NCBI RefSeq assembly: GCF_022810445.1
Contig: NZ_JAACGD010000015.1
Span: 1-7,806, forward strand
Length of the DNA: 7,806 nucleotides
Direction of reading: 5' to 3'
From: Candidatus Cardinium sp. cBcalN2
GTDB lineage: Bacteria > Bacteroidota > Bacteroidia > Cytophagales > Amoebophilaceae
Shown here: positions 6,995 through 7,806 of the stretch, in pieces
How the letters are laid out: the number at the start of each line of letters is the position of its first letter
How positions within the stretch are numbered: position 1 is the first letter of the stretch
The notes under the pieces: model-generated
Database searches by the model: none
Seen by the model: only the letters and a program-made list of their open reading frames with translations
What the model was told of the DNA's origin: nothing
Position numbers and translations under genes: made by a program

Positions 6995-7385
6995 ATCTTC
7001 TTATTGTTTTAGTGTTATAAATACATTTAACCAGTTTTATTTCTAGCCTTTTATTGCATAATATGCATAACTGTTTAGCGCTTGGTGAGGTTAAACACCA
7101 GTTATATTCATTGTATAATTTGCTTTGTAAATATTTTTTTGATACTAAAAAATAATTTTATATAAAACAAAATTTTATATCCATTCACTATTTTTTCAGG
7201 ACCACGCACAAAAAGAAAGCATAGGTTCAAAACATAGCTATAGCGCTGAATAAATATATAATAACTTGATATTCAATATTTATATATTATAGGTATGATG
7301 ACTGCCAATAAGCAATTTGGGATTTTTAGTAAAATGCAGGTATTCATTCAGCATTGTGGCAGGAGTCCGCAGGAAAATAAAAAAC
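6995..7385. other. AT-rich leader upstream of the ankyrin gene
   Basis: The 391 bp hold no gene. The first 110 bp contain two small dyads, listed separately. A run near 7250-7295 is almost pure A/T with imperfect self-complementarity. The promoter of the ankyrin gene is expected here, reading leftward, but I could not place it. No element of the dispersed repeat is present before 7386. Confidence 0.4.
7055..7105. promoter_or_regulatory. Pair of dyads upstream of the ankyrin gene (putative)
   Basis: TGCATA at 7055-7060 and TATGCA at 7062-7067 form a perfect 6-bp inverted repeat around one A, about 60 bp before the ankyrin start codon, the size of an operator half-site pair. It abuts a second dyad: ATAACTG 7067-7073 pairs with CAGTTAT 7099-7105, and TTTA 7074-7077 pairs with TAAA 7092-7095 across a 3-base bulge. 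Either could be a regulator site or a leader hairpin; chance is also possible in AT-rich DNA. Confidence 0.25.
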
Positions 7386-7627
7386 GCCTCTTGTAAAAAT
7401 TTGCGATCAGAAATCATAGCTTACAGCTGAAAAGAAAAACAGTTGTGAAAGAGGTTGAAGCGCGGATTCTGTTTTTCCAGCTGTAAGAGGTGATTTCAGC
7501 TAATTTTTGCACAGGGGTTGATTTTTTGCTTACTTTCTTATCAAGAAAAAAGTAAAATAAAAAGCCTTATAATCAAATAAAAAACAATAAAAATTCCTTA
7601 AGTTAACGCCATTGCCTGAACAGATAC
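7386..7627 (+). repeat. Dispersed intergenic repeat, copy 4
   Basis: Its left end (GCCTCTTGT ... GCGATCAG, 7386-7410) matches copy 3. First hairpin: 7420-7429 with 7478-7487 (10 bp perfect) and 7434-7442 with 7469-7477 (9 bp perfect), the outer AATCA 7412-7416 pairing with TGATT 7491-7495. Second hairpin: 7530-7539 with 7546-7555, one mismatch, loop ATCAAG 7540-7545; the upstream partner reads GTTGAT (7517-7522), losing one pair. A longer AT-rich tail then leads to TGAACAGATAC at 7617-7627, the same end as copy 1. Confidence 0.75.
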
Positions 7628-7665
7628 GTAGCTTACTTGCTGATCAAAACTTGTGTATCTGTTCA
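7617..7665. repeat. 11-bp inverted repeat joining copies 4 and 5 tail to tail
   Basis: TGAACAGATAC at 7617-7627 and its perfect reverse complement at 7655-7665 are separated by 27 bases. The same 11-mer closes copy 1 (181-191), and a diverged form closes copy 2 (360-370). Recurrence at the same place in four units makes it a candidate end of the element. Confidence 0.6.
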
Positions 7666-7735
7666 TGACACTGGTAAAAAATGAATTTTTTAAAGCTACT
7701 TTTTGCTTGATCAAAAAGTAGACAAAAAATCAAGC
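7655..7735 (-). repeat. Dispersed intergenic repeat, copy 5 (partial, inverted)
   Basis: Read on the minus strand, this gives the second half of the unit in the same order as copy 1: GCTTGAT (7729-7735), stem CTACTTTTTG with CAAAAAGTAG (7712-7721 with 7696-7705), loop ATCAAG (7706-7711), TTCATTTTTTACCAGTGTCA, then TGAACAGATAC (7655-7665). Two stem pairs differ from copy 1 with both sides changed, so pairing is kept. The first hairpin is not recognisable in the remaining 71 bases of the window, which hold a T-rich and a short GC-alternating stretch and no gene. Confidence 0.75.
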
Positions 7736-7806
7736 GCTGATGAAAAAAGCGCGCGTTTTTTACTAGCATAAACCATAGTGGTGAGCGGAAACTAATTATT
7801 TTAACT

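Overview
The window is AT-rich DNA from what is most likely an intracellular member of the Bacteroidota, in the Cardinium/Amoebophilus group. The basis is fourfold: a Bacteroidota-type topoisomerase IV subunit B, a stand-alone HsdR N-terminal-domain protein of the kind found across that phylum, a putative lipoprotein made of ankyrin repeats, and genes without clear Shine-Dalgarno sequences. Ankyrin proteins and abundant non-coding repeats are typical of these reduced symbiont genomes. The genus assignment is an inference from gene style, not from a marker gene.

Layout. Positions 1-370 hold two tandem copies of a roughly 180-bp non-coding repeat, downstream of the first gene. Three genes follow on the minus strand: parE (378-2222), uppS (2302-3102) and a thymidylate kinase family gene (3414-4070). 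A 311-bp stretch with no convincing gene lies between uppS and tmk. Positions 4071-4593 are a divergent intergenic region with a third repeat copy and a fragment of another. On the plus strand come a metal ABC transporter permease (4594-5463) and, 10 bp later, the HsdR_N protein (5474-5923), probably co-transcribed. The ankyrin lipoprotein gene converges from the minus strand (5993-6994). The last 800 bp are non-coding: an AT-rich leader with small dyads, then a fourth repeat copy and a partial fifth copy in inverted orientation.

The genes are mostly housekeeping: chromosome decatenation, undecaprenyl/polyprenyl diphosphate synthesis for the envelope, dTTP supply and transition-metal uptake. 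The ankyrin lipoprotein is the only candidate for host interaction.

The most notable signal is the repeat family. Each fuller copy has a large hairpin followed by a second, short stem-loop whose paired bases covary between copies. Its ATCAAG loop is complementary to an upstream CTTGAT. In copy 2 the whole first hairpin is flipped end-for-end relative to the flanks it shares with copies 1, 3 and 4. No CRISPR array, tRNA, rRNA, transposase or phage gene was found.
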